From positions 56,213,301 to 56,277,300 of the forward strand of contig NC_088776.1 in assembly GCF_954871325.1 (NCBI RefSeq): a stretch of DNA of 64,000 bases, given 5' to 3'. This DNA is from Gordionus sp. m RMFG-2023. Taxonomy: Eukaryota; Nematomorpha; Gordioida; Chordodea; Parachordodidae. The number at the start of each line of letters is the position of its first letter. Positions within the stretch are counted from its first letter, which is position 1. Shown piece after piece: positions 36,130 through 50,794 of this stretch. Position numbers and translations under genes: made by a program. The notes under the pieces were generated by a model. That model was not told the DNA's origin, searched no databases, and was given only the letters and a program-made list of their open reading frames with translations.

Positions 36130-39100
36130 CCTCTTGTGTCAGTAACGTAAAATCAAAATATATTACTTATCTTCGGAATATTCTCTAAAATAAAACATGA
36201 ATTATTAGTTCGGAAATTCATAAAGTTACTTCTTATATTTCTATTTATTCAACACAAATTAACAACAGAAAAGGATAATTTATTCTAACTAAGTTAAGTC
36301 TACTATAAACAAATGAATAAATCTTTAAACCTAAAAAATTTTAATATAAAATTGTATTCGTAAAATATAAATATCAGTCAATATTTAAACTAGTAATGAA
36401 AAATCAAAAAGCATTACTTATATCCTTAATATTTTCTAAAATAAAACATGAATTATTAGTTCAGGAATTTATACAAATATTTCTTATGTTTCTATTTATT
36501 CAACCCAAATTAATAAGATAAATAGCTAATTTATCGCAAATAATTTAAGTCTACTATAAACAAATGAATAAAAAAAATTCTTTAAACCTAAAAAATTTAA
36601 ATAACTTAATATAAAATTGTATTAGTAAAATTCAAAAAAATAATAAAATAGGTAATAATTAAAATTTAGACAAAATCAGAAATAATATCATTTATAAAAA
36701 TTTAGTATGTAGGTTTGAATTATTAATTACACAATAATCAATGCAAGTCTTATATTACAAATAAATTGTAAAAATATAATCGTGGTGGGATAATATTTAT
36801 AACTATTATTTTGATATCTTAGGCTGGAATTTTTTTTTTAAATATTAAAAAAAGTTTAAAATCATTAATTTTAAGTGTTTTTTACTAATTCTCATTTTGT
36901 ATAAAATTATTAACATCTAATCTTTTATTATACGATAAGTTTCATTAAAAAAATAATTTAATATCCTATATTTTTTTATCAAGTAAACTTTGTTAAAAAA
37001 ATTGGTATTGTTAGAATTGCCTACACCATAATGGATCTTTAAATATTAAAATCTCTTGCAATAAATGGAGAATTCTACTCATAATTATATCCATAACTTA
37101 TATTTTGTCAGTTTTATAATATTAAGATATTCTCTCATACACCAGTTAAGTAAAATGTATTACTTTTGCCCAATATTTTTTCTATTATAAAATATGAATT
37201 ATTGGTTCAGGAATTAAAAATATATTTCTATGTCCCTACTTATTAAAGAAAATAATTATATTTATATTTTAAAATATAAAATATTATCAGAAAACACTTT
37301 ATAACATTTTAACAAATTGGATAATAATTAAAATATAAACTAAATCAGGAATAATATCATTTATGAAGCTATGGTATGTAGGTAATAATTTAAATTATTA
37401 ATTACACAATAATCAACAATTAAACTTCATTAAAAAAATTGGTAGTTAGAATTGACTAAACCATAATAGTTCCTTTAAATATTAACTTCTATGTTTTTGC
37501 AAGTAAAAGAACAATTCTATCCATTATTATATGCTAACTATTTTATCAATTTTATAATATTAAGATAACATATTCTCCATACGCCAGTTATGTAAAATTT
37601 ATTACTTATTTCCGGAATTTCCTCTAAAATAAAACATGAAATAAATTCAGGATTTATAAATACTCGTATACTAGTACTTAATCATAAAAATAATTATATT
37701 TATATGTTAAAATATTATCCAGATTATCCCATGTAAGAATTAATTTATCACAAATTAATTAACTCTACTATCAACAAATAAATAAAAAACTTCTTTAACC
37801 TAAAATATTTAAATAAAATTCAAATTTAGACAAAATCAGAAATAATATTATTTATAAAATTATAGTAAATAATTTTTTGAATTATATATTACACACTAAT
37901 CAATGTAATATCTAATATTACAAATAATTAAATTATTGAAAAATAATCGCCGCAGGATAATACTTTTAAATATCTATTTTGATATCCTAGGCTGGAAAGA
38001 TTTATTTTAAATATTAAAAAAAGCTTATAATTTTCATTTTTTTAAGTAATTCTCATTTTGTAAAAAATTATTAACATTTAACTCTTTTTTATACGATAAG
38101 TTTTTAAGGATCCTATATTTTTTATTAAGTAAACTTTGTTAAAAAATTTATAAGAATCGCCTACACCATAATAAATTTTTAATAATTAAAATCTCTTATG
38201 TTTTTTCAAAATAAAAGGAGAATTCTACTCATAATTATATCGATAACTTATATTTTTCAATTTTATAATATTTTAAATATTCTCTCATACATCATTTAAG
38301 TAAAATATATTAATTTGGCCTAAAATTTTGCATTTCCTACTTATTCAAAAAATAATTATATTTATGTTTTAAAATATTATCCAGAATACCATAAAACAAT
38401 AATAGGCAAATATATCCCAAATAAATTATGTATACTTCAACGAATGAATAAAACCTTATTTAAACCTAAAAAATTTAATTAACTTAAATATCGATCGAAT
38501 ATTCAAATCTATTGTAGAATCAGGAACATTATAACATTTTAACTAATTGGGTAGTAACTAAAATTTAGCCAAAATCTGAAATAATATCATATATGAAAAT
38601 CAAATAGTGTAGGTAATTAATATAAGATTATTAATAGCACAATAATCAACTAATTAACCTTCGTTAAAAAAATTGGTATAGCTAGAATTGCCTATACCAT
38701 AATAGATCCTTTAAATATTAACTCCTATGTTTTTGCAAATAGGGAAAATTCTACCCATATGGTAACTTATTTTAGTTTATTTTAGTAATTCTCATTTTGT
38801 ATAAAATTATTAACATTTATTTTCATACTATAAGTTTTATTACTTACTATTAAAAAAATTTAAGGATCCTATTTTTTTTCCAAGTAAATAACGTTAAAAA
38901 ATTGTTATCCTTAGTATCGCTTATACCATTAAATCTATTAAATATAAAAACTTCCTATGTTTTTGCAAATTAAAAGGATTTTACTCATAATTATATCTAT
39001 AACTTATATTTTATCAATTTTAGAATATTAAGATATGATATTCTCCATATTCCAGTTACATAAAATGTATTACCTAAATCCGGAATTTCCACTAAAATAA

Positions 39101-40440
39101 AACATGGATGATTAATTCAGGAATTAAAAATATAAATAGAAGTTCCTACTTAAACAAAAAAATAATTATATATATATTTTAAAATATTATCCAGAATATC
39201 ACAAAATAATAATAGGTTAATTTATCACAAATTAATTAACTCTACTATCAACAAATGAAGAAAATACTTATTTAAACCTTAAAAATAGAGATAACTTAAT
39301 ATAAAATTGCATTTGTAAAATTTAAATATTAATCGAATATTCAAATCTAGTGTAGAATCAACCATATATTTTAACAAAATAGGAAATAATTAAAATTTAG
39401 ACAAAATCAGATATAATATCATTAATAAAAATATAATATGTAGGTTTTAATTTATTAATTACACTATAATAAATGTAATGTCTAAAATAGTTAAATTATT
39501 AAACTAAATATTTTGCTATCATAGGCTGAATTATTTATTTTAAATATTAAAAAAAGTTAAAAATGATTAATTTTTAGTTTTTTCAGTAATTATTTTGTAT
39601 AGAATTATTAACATTTAACTTCATATGATGAGTTATATTACTATTGAAAAGAATTAAAAATCCTATATTTTTACTTCAAGTAAATATCGTTAAAAAAATT
39701 GGTATCCTTAGTAACGCCTATTATTAAATCTTTTAAATATAAAAACCTCCTATGTTGCAAATTAAAAGGACTCATAATTATATCTAATATTAATAATTTT
39801 AGAATATTAAGATATGATATTCTCCATATAACAGTTACGTAAAATATATATGATCATAGACACTAAAATCAAACATGAATTAGTAATTCAGGAATTTATT
39901 AATATATTTCGTATGTTCCTTACTCAATCAAGAAAATAAATAAATTTTTATTTTATAATATTATTCAGAAAATTAATAACGGGTTAATTTATCACATATA
40001 AGTAAGTCTACTATCAACAAATGAATAAAAAACTTTATTCAAATAAGTTAATATAAAATTTCGTAAAATTTCAATAGCAGTCGAATATTCAAATCTAGTG
40101 TAATATCAGGAATCTTATAACATTTTAACAAAAAGGTAATAATTCCATTTGGAAAACAGAAATTAGATCATTTTATAAAAATATAGTGTGAAGGTATTTA
40201 TTTTGAATTATTAATTGCTACAATAATCTATGTATGTTTTATATTAAAAATGATCAAATTAATAAATATTAATCCCCGCGGGATAATACTTATAACTTAT
40301 TATTTTGATATTTATTTTATTGCTAACAACAACTTAAAAAAAATTAGCTAAGATTAATAATCAGATTTTAAATATAAAAAATTAAAAATTGCTAAAGAAA
40401 ATGAATTATGAATTGCAATGAGCCAATAATATCTCTATAA
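36130..40440. repeat. Degenerate array of S repeats
   Basis: Relatives of spacer S (2,638-3,772) recur here. The motif around GTTAAAAAAATTGGTA appears near 36,990, 37,430, 38,130, 38,665, 38,890 and 39,690. Phrases such as CTCATAATTATAT, ACCAGTTAAGTAAAATGTAT and CAGGAATTTAT return in the same order. Spacing is irregular (about 0.2-0.8 kb) because copies have lost pieces. The array runs into the U3 copy, as S runs into U2 on the left. No genes are visible. Confidence 0.7.
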
Positions 40441-43400
40441 AAGCAAAAAAAATGCATACTTAGATTTTATTTAGGAAAATATTTTGATGAGATCCTTGAA
40501 ATATTTAGAAAAGGTGAGACATAAAATTCTTATAAAGATTAGAGAACATTTAATGAAAATTCTTAAATAAACAATTAGTTATAAATAGAATTATAAAATG
40601 AGAAAAACTTTATTTTTATAATTAATACAAATTTATTTATTAGTAAAAATTTAATTCACCAAATTTTTTGAATTGATTTTCTAAAATAATTTATAAATAT
40701 AAGCAATTAATATTATTGTAATAATAATTAAAAACATGAACAACCTTTTTTATATATATTCAATTCGAAATAGTTTGGAAACTAAAACCTTCTGATTTTT
40801 TTCTCAAGTGAAGAATATTATTTCGGTAGTTTGTTGAATTTTTTCTTAAATTAACCAAATTTAATTTAACTTACTTTCAGCAAGAAATTTTATTGAATAA
40901 ATGCTCGAAAAAAAGCTTAAATAAATTATTCGTAAAAATCATTACAAAATTAGTTTAAAATTTTGTTAACATTTAATTATACCATAATATTATTTTTACA
41001 TACTTATATTGGCGTTTCCTATAAATATTTGAATAAATTAAATCATATAGCAGTAAATATTTATGAATATTTAAAAAAAATTGTTGTATCATATTTATGG
41101 GAGAGTTTTGTCACTGTCCATTCAGCAAGAATTAATTTATGAAATGAATGCGCATACCGATTTTCCTACTAAAAAAATACCCTTTTATAATTAATCCCCT
41201 TGTGGTATATTAGTTAGGGTGGAAAATTATCCGTTATACGTCTACAAGTACACATTCATCTATTCCTACAATCGATTAAAATTTCATTTTATAATAAAAT
41301 AATCTTTAAAATCAAAGAATCTAGTTTACCATTAAAGAAAAATATGATCGGGATGAGCGTAACTGAAGTAAATTGATAAAATTATTAACTACTAACCCTA
41401 ATATGGGAAAGACCGGGGATAAGCGATCATCAAATAATAATATCAATCTAAAAAAGTAAATTGGATATTTTTTCAAAGTCGTTTAATTTCTTTATTAATG
41501 ATATTTCCAATGGTAATTTTTAAACATAATATAAAATGTGAGTATTTAAAATAGCCTTTTTGGAGTCAATGATTTCTCAACTGGGACATTTTATAAACCC
41601 AATTAAGTTTAACGTAAAGGGGATTTATTTTTGAATTATTTATATAAATTTTACATTAAATAACTTATTTTCTCTTAAAAAAATGGAATTATAGTGGTTG
41701 AGAAAACCAAGTAAGGTATATAAAATTATGTTTAAATTTACCCGATTCCGCTTTTTTGTTTAAAAAAGTGATGAAAATTAACAATGCATCATTTGAATAT
41801 ATTTAGCTAATGAGAAAGTAAAAGTTAAAAAAATATAATCGCCTAAAATTAAAAAAAATAATTTGGCCAGAAATAAAAAATTTGCAACATATATTGTGTT
41901 TAATAAAATTCTTTATAAGGTTAGTCCCCCCTCCCCCTTAGACAAATAGTCGTTTATTTTTCGTGACAAAATTTAAGACTATTTGAATTATTTATAGAAA
42001 TTATCATCAATTAATTAAATTATTTCCTTTTCAAAAGATACAATTATAGTGGTTGAGAAAACCAAGTAAGCCCTTGAGAATAACAATTAAATTTACTTTC
42101 TAATAAATTCACTGTTTTGTTTAAAAAAATAATAAAAATTAAGAATGCGTAGTGAATCATTTAAATTTTTTAGCTCTATTTGTTTTACGTAACAGCCCTA
42201 AGATAAAAATTTACATAAGCTGTAGAAAAGTAAAAGTTAATAGAATTATAATGGCTTAAAATAAAAATCGGATTTTTAGTTTGCAACATGTATTTATTAA
42301 AATTCTGTCGCATAAGGTTAGTGCACTCCTATATAAAAATCGTTTATATTAGTTATGGTTTATTACGAAAAGCATATCAGATCTTGATAATTTTTTTTTT
42401 CATTTTTTAGTGAAAATTTAAGACTGTTAACGCTATCTATATACTTTTTCTCAAAGGGTATATTATTTTTAATAAAGGAAATATTGAAATCAAGAAGACG
42501 TGTTTATAGTGTTTCGCAGGCACGTACATAGGAGTTCGCTGAGAGGGAGGCCGGTATTAAAAATAGGGAAACAATATAGATATTTCTCATTGGAATAAAA
42601 ACTTAAACGTATGTTGGCCAAATCTCGAGACTTAGGCAATATTTTTAGCTAATATATTAAATGAACATTTATAAAAATTGGTTCAAATCTAGCCTATTAA
42701 AATAATCACTACTATCACAAGTATGTTTTTTATTCTTATTAAAGAGAAAAATGTTCTTTTATTGGTAGTACTACTAAATATAATTGCCAAAATATATAAT
42801 AATTTTTATATTAAGAGAATATAAAAATTTGTTGGAAAATATGCATTACATCTATATCATCTTTTGGACCATTATCAACCATACTTTTATACTATAGTTT
42901 GAATCCAACTGGTATCTAATCATGCACTAACATCTTCAAATTTTTCCTCTATCCAAATTTGAAATAGATTTGGAAGGAATCTGTATAATAATATTTGCAG
43001 ACTTTCAAGTGTCTGATTAATCAAAAACTTTCATTCATCTGGCTGCAAGTCGTAGGAAAGATTAAAGTCATAGAACTTTATTTTTGACTCAACAATAACA
43101 TATAATTTATGAAATTCGTGATATACATTGCTCTAAATTCCATAAGTTCAGATATAACAGCTATTCTCATATTCTTAATCAAATCGAGTTAAATTATTTT
43201 ACTTTAACAGAGAAGTGAATATGTTTCTAATAATTTTGTGAGAAATTTCAAAATTGTATAATACACGAAGTAAATGAAAATATTGATTCATAGTATAAAT
43301 TAGTAGCATATTAATTTAAACTGTGAAATTGAGAAATAAATGCATATTTGCGATAAGATGTAAGAATCAATAATATTTTTGAAAGATATTTTAGCGTTAT

Positions 43401-43460
43401 CTGGAATTTTTGGCATTAGAAAAGAGAAAATTTGTCCTTCAATTGCGCAAACCCCTATTT
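40441..43460. repeat. Repeat unit U, diverged third copy (U3)
   Basis: Co-linear with 160-2,637 and 3,932-6,253 but with many substitutions and gaps. It also has sequence absent from U1 and U2, such as an internal repeat of ATAGTGGTTGAGAAAACCAA at about 41,693 and 42,043. It is far older than the U1/U2 split. No gene is visible. Confidence 0.75.
42517..43460. mobile_element. DNA transposon remnant in U3
   Basis: The left end CAGGCACGTACATAG at 42,517 is identical to those at 1,572 and 5,250, followed by a purine-rich stretch. The expected right end near 43,440-43,460 is decayed. Presence in all three U copies shows that the insertion predates the split between the left and right blocks. Confidence 0.5.
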
Positions 43461-45700
43461 ATAAAACAAATATCTTTCATGATGTTAATTTTTTTAAGAC
43501 TGTAAAATAAAATCATGTAAAAGAGATTCAAATTCTTAAGTTTTATATATGTTTTAAGAAGAAATAACAAAAAATTACGTATTTCATCAGCTTTTTCAAC
43601 TGTTCAAATATAATTTAAAGAAAGGAAGTTTATAATACAAAAGATTTCGGTTAAAATTTTTCAATAAAATGAGCATAAATATAAAAAAATCATAGAATGG
43701 TAAAAGATTTTTATTGGAAAAATAAATCAAGTTGTTTTATTATAGTGCTTTTTTATCCAATACGTTTTAAATTTGAAAACAATTAACCCAATAAGGTCAT
43801 AAATAAAGTTTTATATTTATTTTAAATATCGTAGCTAGATAAATTATCCTTTCTTAATATAACAAGCTCTTCAAATTAAATTAATTTTTACGATGAGATA
43901 AATTTATTATTGATTTTATGATGGTTTTTATTTAAGAATAAAAAAAATAGTAATATTATAGTCTTTTGATAAAAAAAATTAAACGAAATTTTTTAATATA
44001 CTTAGTAGCATATAGCAAATAAAAATAAGTTAGGATTGTAACTAATTCTAAAAGCATATTTATATAATGTAACGATGCAAATTAAAAAACATAATAATTA
44101 GGGTAAGGGACAAAATAATCTTCACCCATGTTAACCAGTATCTTAATACATTAAATCATTTAATAAACTATTTAGTTTAGCTTAGCACAGTATTATTTTC
44201 AAGCATATATTTTCAAAAATACTCCATACAATAATTAATAGAAATAAAAAGTGAACCATTTGAGTCAAAATATACAAAAGATGATTTAAGATTTTTAATT
44301 TAGGTAATATTTAAACCCTTGTTTTTGCCATCTTTTACTCAATATATTTAGTTATGTATAGTTTCATTATTATTAGAAAATTTCTATCTATCTTATTTTT
44401 ATTCGCTGAAGATGATATACAACTAAGTATAAAGGATATTTTGTTTATTGATTTTTTTTTTATCTAATAACTATTATGAATCTTAATTTTTTATTTTAGA
44501 CGAGTTTAATTTTATTAAAATAAAGATTTCAATTTTTAATAAATTTAGTTATTTCAACTCTATATTATTAGACATTAACAACTTTGTATAAAAATTTATA
44601 AAATAATTCTAAGCGATACCTAATTTCTTCCGTTTTTCATCTAGAATTTAAAAAGTATAAAATTGTACTTTATATATTTATGTTGTAAATTGCAAATTTG
44701 CGAAATCTTGAAAACGTCTACAAAAACCAATCCTTAATTTTATCAAAAGAATAAATTTGGCATAATCTTAATTTCAAGTGTCTTTTTTAGAAAAATATTC
44801 TGATATCAAATAAAGTAACCTATGACCGGAAAAAAAAATAAGCTGAAAATTATAATAATTTAAAAAAATAATTTTGATTGAAATCTTTAATGATTGTATA
44901 ATATTAATTGTATTTTATATAAAATATAAGAATTATTTAAATATTAGAACTTTAGTAAGAAATTTCCAAAGATTAATATTCGATTTTCTTATGTATATTT
45001 TTTTTAAAGGATCAAGCCTCTTCTAACATAGATGAAAATAATTTTATACTCCTTAATGAATCAATTAGGTTTTAATATTTATTTTATGTAACCAAAAAAG
45101 TTAAAATAACATAACATTAATTTAAATAAATTATGGAAATTTTTTTACATATTTATATTAAATTTTCTTAGCAATGCTTTGGTTAAATTCAATTAAACTT
45201 ATCAAAAAAATATGTTTAAAATAATTTTTTTTATCTTCGATGTCTCACAAATTTTGAGGTTCAGAGTGGAATTCATAAATTTATAATTAAAATTAATTAC
45301 CTTTGTTTTCTAAATTTTTTAAGAAAATGAAATTTATATAATTTTATTTCTGTCGTATTACCAATTTTGGCAAATAATTTTCTATTTTATTAAAAATGTT
45401 TTAAAGAATTTAATCTATCCGGCAGATCAATTTTGAATTTGATTCCTTAAAAATTAGTTTTACTTGACTATATAATAATTGAAGCCAGTAAGTTAAAATT
45501 AACATTAATTTAATTCTGATTAAAAAATTTTTAATTATTGCATAATATGAATAATAAATTATTCAAAAAATATCAATTATTTAAAAAATATTTAAGCTTG
45601 AGTAAAATTTCTCGTAGAAATTAAATTTTCTTAGAATGTCTATATTCTCATATTTCATATATATAGGGAAAAAACTCTTCTAATAATATTTTACACCTTT
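43461..45700. repeat. AT-rich block T, right copy; no gene seen
   Basis: Co-linear with 6,271-8,883; for example TAATTTAAAGAAAGGAAGTT occurs at about 6,433 and 43,611. Beyond the point that matches 8,880 it continues without any tandem-array sequence, so it shows the arrangement without the array. No coding potential was seen. Confidence 0.65.
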
Positions 45701-47904
45701 TTAGAAGTTCAGTATGGAATTTCTTTAATTTTACAAGTTTTTTGTTTAATAAATAGTTTATTTAACATTTTATTCTTTTCTATCTTTCGAAAAATTTGAG
45801 AAATTTATTTAAATTTAAAAAAAAACCTAGCAAAAAAATGCATATAATTGAAAATCTTTTCTTATATTTGTTATACAAAGTTTCAAATATACCTTTAGCA
45901 ACTAAATAAAAAAAATTAAATAAGAACCTATATTTATATTGATATAATTATTTTATTTACCATGGGACTCGCAGGAGATAACAACAAAGAGTAAAATGAG
46001 TAAAAATTTGTTCATAATTTATTTTAAGAAAAGATTAATTTTTAATATAAAAAATCAAACAAAATTTAGGAAGTTTAATAAAAAAATTTATAGGAAAATT
46101 ATTTAATAAAGATTTTAATAAAACGAACCAGTATTTATAATACTTCAACTCAATTATTATTTTTTTATTTATTATTATTTTTTTTTATCTATTATTATTT
46201 AAAATTGTAAATAAAATATTTTATTTTTAGTGAATATTTTCAATTTTCCAAGAAATTTGTTAACTAAGAGATAGAAATAAAAAAAATATTTATAAAAATT
46301 CTACGAATTGATAGGAAAAAACAAATAAAATATTTTCATTATTATGTTTTGTAAATAAAATCAAAATTAATGTATTTTTTAAAAAATGGATGATGTCTTA
46401 AATAGTTCATTTTATTGAAATAAAATTAAACCTCTTTAAAGTGGCCATATGAGATCACCCCACATTTAAAATTGGGAAATAAAACTTGAAGGCTTTAAAA
46501 AAATAGTTATAACATGTAATTTAAAAAACTATAGGTAATTTTATTTTAACAAAAATGATAACTTGAATATCATTATTCGATATTATTTTCTTCGAAAAAA
46601 CTATATTTATATTTTTGTATATAAAGTTTATCAGCCGATTTAATGATGGTTTCCATTTAGAGATGCTTCCAAATAAAATATTATAAGTATAGTATAAAAA
46701 AAGTTAGCATTGAACCTTTGCCGTTTAAATAAAGGGGTGGGTGTGGGGAGATTATAATATTTCTATCTAAAAAAATTATTTTTCTAACTCTGTCTTAATT
46801 TTATAGGGGAAATACATAATTAAAAAGTAAATTTCAATAAATTAAATATGACCTTAATAAATTTATTTATATTTTTAAAAAAATCGAGGATAAAGTACTA
46901 AAGTATAAAGAAAAATTAATATCCTAATTATGAAACTTTATTTAAGCTTGAGTTTGGGTTCAAGGTTCAAAAATTCATAAAGTAAATAAACATGAACTTC
47001 AAAAATTTATTTGAAATACGAAATCAAATTTTTCTAAAAAGCCTTATAGAGAAAATAGTCAACATAATAAATATTTAAGAATTTTAAAGGGATTTGGGGA
47101 ACAGATATGCTTGGAAGTTATCTTAGAATAATTAATATATTTTAGATTGTATATTAAATGAATTATTTTATTTTCATTTTTATAGTTAAGATTAATTTGA
47201 AATAAATGGAATCGATTGTTCCAAATATCTTAGATCATTAACAATAGATTAGCAAGCAAAATTCATTCTAGGCCTAATATGCAGGGATCTAGGAATAGCA
47301 AAATTTCCAGGATTGTTAATTATCTTCGTTTTATCTAAGTTTCTGATAGTAAATTTTTTTTATTATATTAAGGTATTTATAAAATTTTAGAAATTTTCCT
47401 TTAAAAAATTCATCTTAATAAATAATTATTTTTTTATTTAAAGTTTACTAAAATATATACCATTTGAGCCGATTGTCAAAAACGTTTAAATCAGTATATT
47501 CGACTCAAATATATTCGAGATTTAGTGAATAGAAGTCCAAATATTTGTTCTGTCTATGAGCAAAATTTTCAGGTTTGTTTTTTTTATAAATCAGCTCAAA
47601 TGGAGCCATTTTGCATCACTATATATAATAAATAAAAACTATTCTAATTTTTATTGTCCACTTAATTTTTAAAACATTTACGTTATTTACAGATATATAA
47701 AAATTTAGATCTTATCAACAATTAGCCATCTTAGAAACGCTATCTCCATTTTATTAATTATATTTTCTTTTTGAATAATGGATAATCATATTTTCCCACA
47801 GATTTTATTATTTAAATTTAATTTTTCATAAAATTTTCATTTCTAATGTCTTTTTCTAGCCCATTAAAAATTTATTAAAAAGAATTAAGATTGGCGAGGT
47901 TATA
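45701..47904. other. AT-rich stretch without recognisable gene
   Basis: No reading frame of interest, RNA gene or transposon end was recognised. A short G-rich patch (GGGGTGGGTGTGGGG, about 46,734) is the only compositional oddity. Confidence 0.6.
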
Positions 47905-48505
47905 AATTTTCCGGCCCAATCAAACGCTAAAGCTATTTATGTACAAACTTGACTCCTCGTTAAAATTTTTTCCGGGCCCAATACATCATAAATTTTTTAA
48001 ATATTTGACCAACCCGCGAGCCGGTCTTTCGGGCGAGCCTATCCGGCTTTAAAAGATCACATTGCTATATCTTTTCTTTTTCTTTATTATTTTATGTTTG
48101 TGTTCCGATGAAATAATAAATTTTTTAAAAATAAGTGTAAAATTTTAAAAAGGAAATTATAAATAATTAATGCTTGTATTAGCAAAATTTTAGAAATAAA
48201 ATTTAAAAAAGAAAAAAAAATGATTGTATATTTTTTTATATATTTTATTTTTAATAAAAAAATTTATTTAAAATAAAACTCAGACAAACTTCATAACAAA
48301 AACATGAGATAAAAATTTAATTTTTTAATATTATATCAAGATGAGCAATAAACAAATTATTAAGATGTTGCCAATTTAAAAGATATAAAAAATTATTAAT
48401 ATAAATAATAATCAGAGCATTTGATTTGACCTGCCTGATTTGACCATATTGGGCGTACTAATTGGTCAGGGTCAGATCTTGATCTTGTCACTAGATTTGA
48501 ATCTG
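47905..48505. repeat. Dispersed repeat R, copy 1
   Basis: About 600 bp with GC-rich outer parts and an AT-rich centre. It aligns with 50,795-51,455 in the same orientation, sharing for example ACATGAGATAAAAATTTAAT and TTGACCTGCCTGAT-like phrases. The copies differ at perhaps one position in six. The GC-rich ends suggest a non-autonomous transposon, but no clean inverted repeat or target duplication is visible. Confidence 0.7.
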
Positions 48506-49934
48506 TCTTGAGTTTCTGAAAAGATTCTATATTTTTTTGATACGTTTTTATATTATTATATTTTTAATAAAAATTCTCCCTCCCCTATCTTGATGTCTCT
48601 TTATTTTTTTGGCCTTCCTTGAAAAAATCTTACCATTTAAACTGAAAACATTATAAAATATTCTAGATCGGTTTTTATAGAATTCGAATTGGATTCTAAT
48701 CTTTAAAAAAAAATCATTGTTAAATCAATGAAAAAAAATATTTTAATATAATATTTCTAATCACTTTGATGGCACCAAATTACAAAATAGTTACTAATAG
48801 AAGTTTTTTTAAAATAAGATTTAGGCATTTGTTAGGTAAAAATCCATTTTATTTTAAGAAAAATCTTAAAAGATTATGGCTCAAATATTTTTGATTTTTT
48901 CAAACTACAAAAATTAGCAAAGACGGAATTTTGAAATTTTTCTCCTCCCAGATTTTTTAAAAAATTTATTAATATACACTGTGTTCCAATTTAACTGTTA
49001 CCCTTATCTTAGTAACAATAGATCTATTAAATTCTAAATTAATATTCAATAAAATTTTATATTTTGAGAAAGGGATAAATAATTAAAGCTTTCGGCAAGA
49101 TTCATCAGATTCTATTAACAAGAAACCCAAATTTAAGAAATTTTTCATGATTGTGAAAAAAAAAGAATAAGATTAAAATTCACTTCTTTCAATTTGCAAA
49201 TAAGAAGGTTCATTATAAGCAATAATTTTTAAAATTTATTAGGCTAGTTGGGGGAAGAGGGGGTTATTTTTTTAAAAGTCTATATAATTTAAATTATTTT
49301 CCAAATTATTAAAATAAATAAATATATACGTGTTAAAAATTTAGTGGATATTTTATTATATGTTATCAATTATCTTTTGACCCTTTTTTTTACTTAAGAA
49401 TTTATGCGTATTAAAATTAAAAGAGTGGATGCCAAAGTTAAGCCAAGAAATATTATAAAAATTATGCTCATCTAATTCAGTCATTTATTACAGATGATAT
49501 ATATTTTGTTTTACTATAGTTTATTGTATAAATATTACCTAATTCATATTCGAAGCCGCTTATTTTGGATTGCAATTTAAAAAATGATAGCTATGATTTT
49601 TAAACCTGTTGAAATTAGAATGTTTTTTAACACCAAATTTATTTTCACCCTGTGCCGCTAAAGATCTTAACACAGCCCTGTAATTATTGTGCATATGAAT
49701 ATAATATGAAGATTGGTTATTAGTATAAATTTTACGATATGCATTAAGTTCTTATGATAAAAATAATTAAATAATTTTAAAAATTGCATTGTTTTTTATA
49801 TAGAAAAATTTAATTATTTTTTGATTGTAAAAAAATATTCTGCAAATAAGAATATATTGGCATCTTGTTTCTTTCAAGAATTTTAAAATATAGCAATTTA
49901 TTTGACAAAATGTAATGATATCGTATTTAAAAAT
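48506..49934. other. AT-rich stretch with a decayed array-like segment
   Basis: No gene is seen. Bases 49,440-49,690 faintly resemble the right part of the tandem-array units; compare TATTACCTAATTCATATT near 49,533 with 12,108. They probably descend from the same old dispersed element. Confidence 0.4.
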
Positions 49935-49937
49935 TTA

Positions 49938-50013
49938 AACCCGACCTGCTGAAATTATTTTTAAAAAATTGATCCGGTTTTGGGCCGGGTCGTGATTTGC
50001 AGATTTCTAACGT
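49938..50013. mobile_element. hAT-like terminal fragment
   Basis: A short GC-rich patch whose reverse strand reads TAGAAATCTGCAAATCACGA followed by CCCGGCCC. It resembles the TAGAGGTCTGCA start of the hAT element at 59,381, and also the TGCAGATTTC part of repeat R at about 50,948. The other end was not found. Confidence 0.35.
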
Positions 50014-50794
50014 CTACCCGTTTTATTATAGAGGACGGTACTCTATATATATCTGATATCAACGGTGTATGGTAGAAGTAGATATAGGTAAGATTATTAA
50101 TTTCGATTCCTGTAGGATAGTGAGAATGTGCATTCATATTCATATCAATGTACCTGTTAAATCATTTTTGATAACTAGATTTATTCTTAGCTAGGAATTA
50201 TCATACTTTTAAAGGAATGAGAATCTTATTATATGAAAATGAATTTATTTTGTATTATATATGGATTATATTTAGGGAAAATTATAATTAAAAATATATT
50301 GCTAAAAAGAAGGTAGGAGAAAAAAAGATACATATTTATTTTATCATGTTAAATGGAAATTCTTTCTTTTATTTTCTTCTTCTCATCTTTTTTCCGTATT
50401 TATTATTTTACTGTATTATAAAGTGATTTTATAATCACAGATTTAATATCATATTCCAATTTAAAATTTTTTTAAAATTAGTTAATTATTATTATTTTTA
50501 GGTGTCTCCAATGTCAACTTAAATTTTCAAGATAGTCATTTCATAATCTCCCCACCACCTATATATTGTTAAGTTTAAATGTTAATATAAAATATATATA
50601 TGAAGTTAATGTTTTATTATTCCCAGTCATTTGGACAGTGTTAGGATAGAAAGGAAATTCTTCCTGGTTATGAGGATGATATGCAGTGATTTGTTAATAT
50701 ATAATAAACTTAATTTATCCTAATTTTATTTTGAGTATATTTAAGGTTGGTAAATATAATCAAATTTGTAGTAGTCACTTATTAGATTTAAATT

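Noticed and set aside
48979-49005. Possible mariner end (TA then CACTGTGTTCCAATTTAAC)
   Set aside because: No opposite inverted repeat or transposase remnant is visible nearby.
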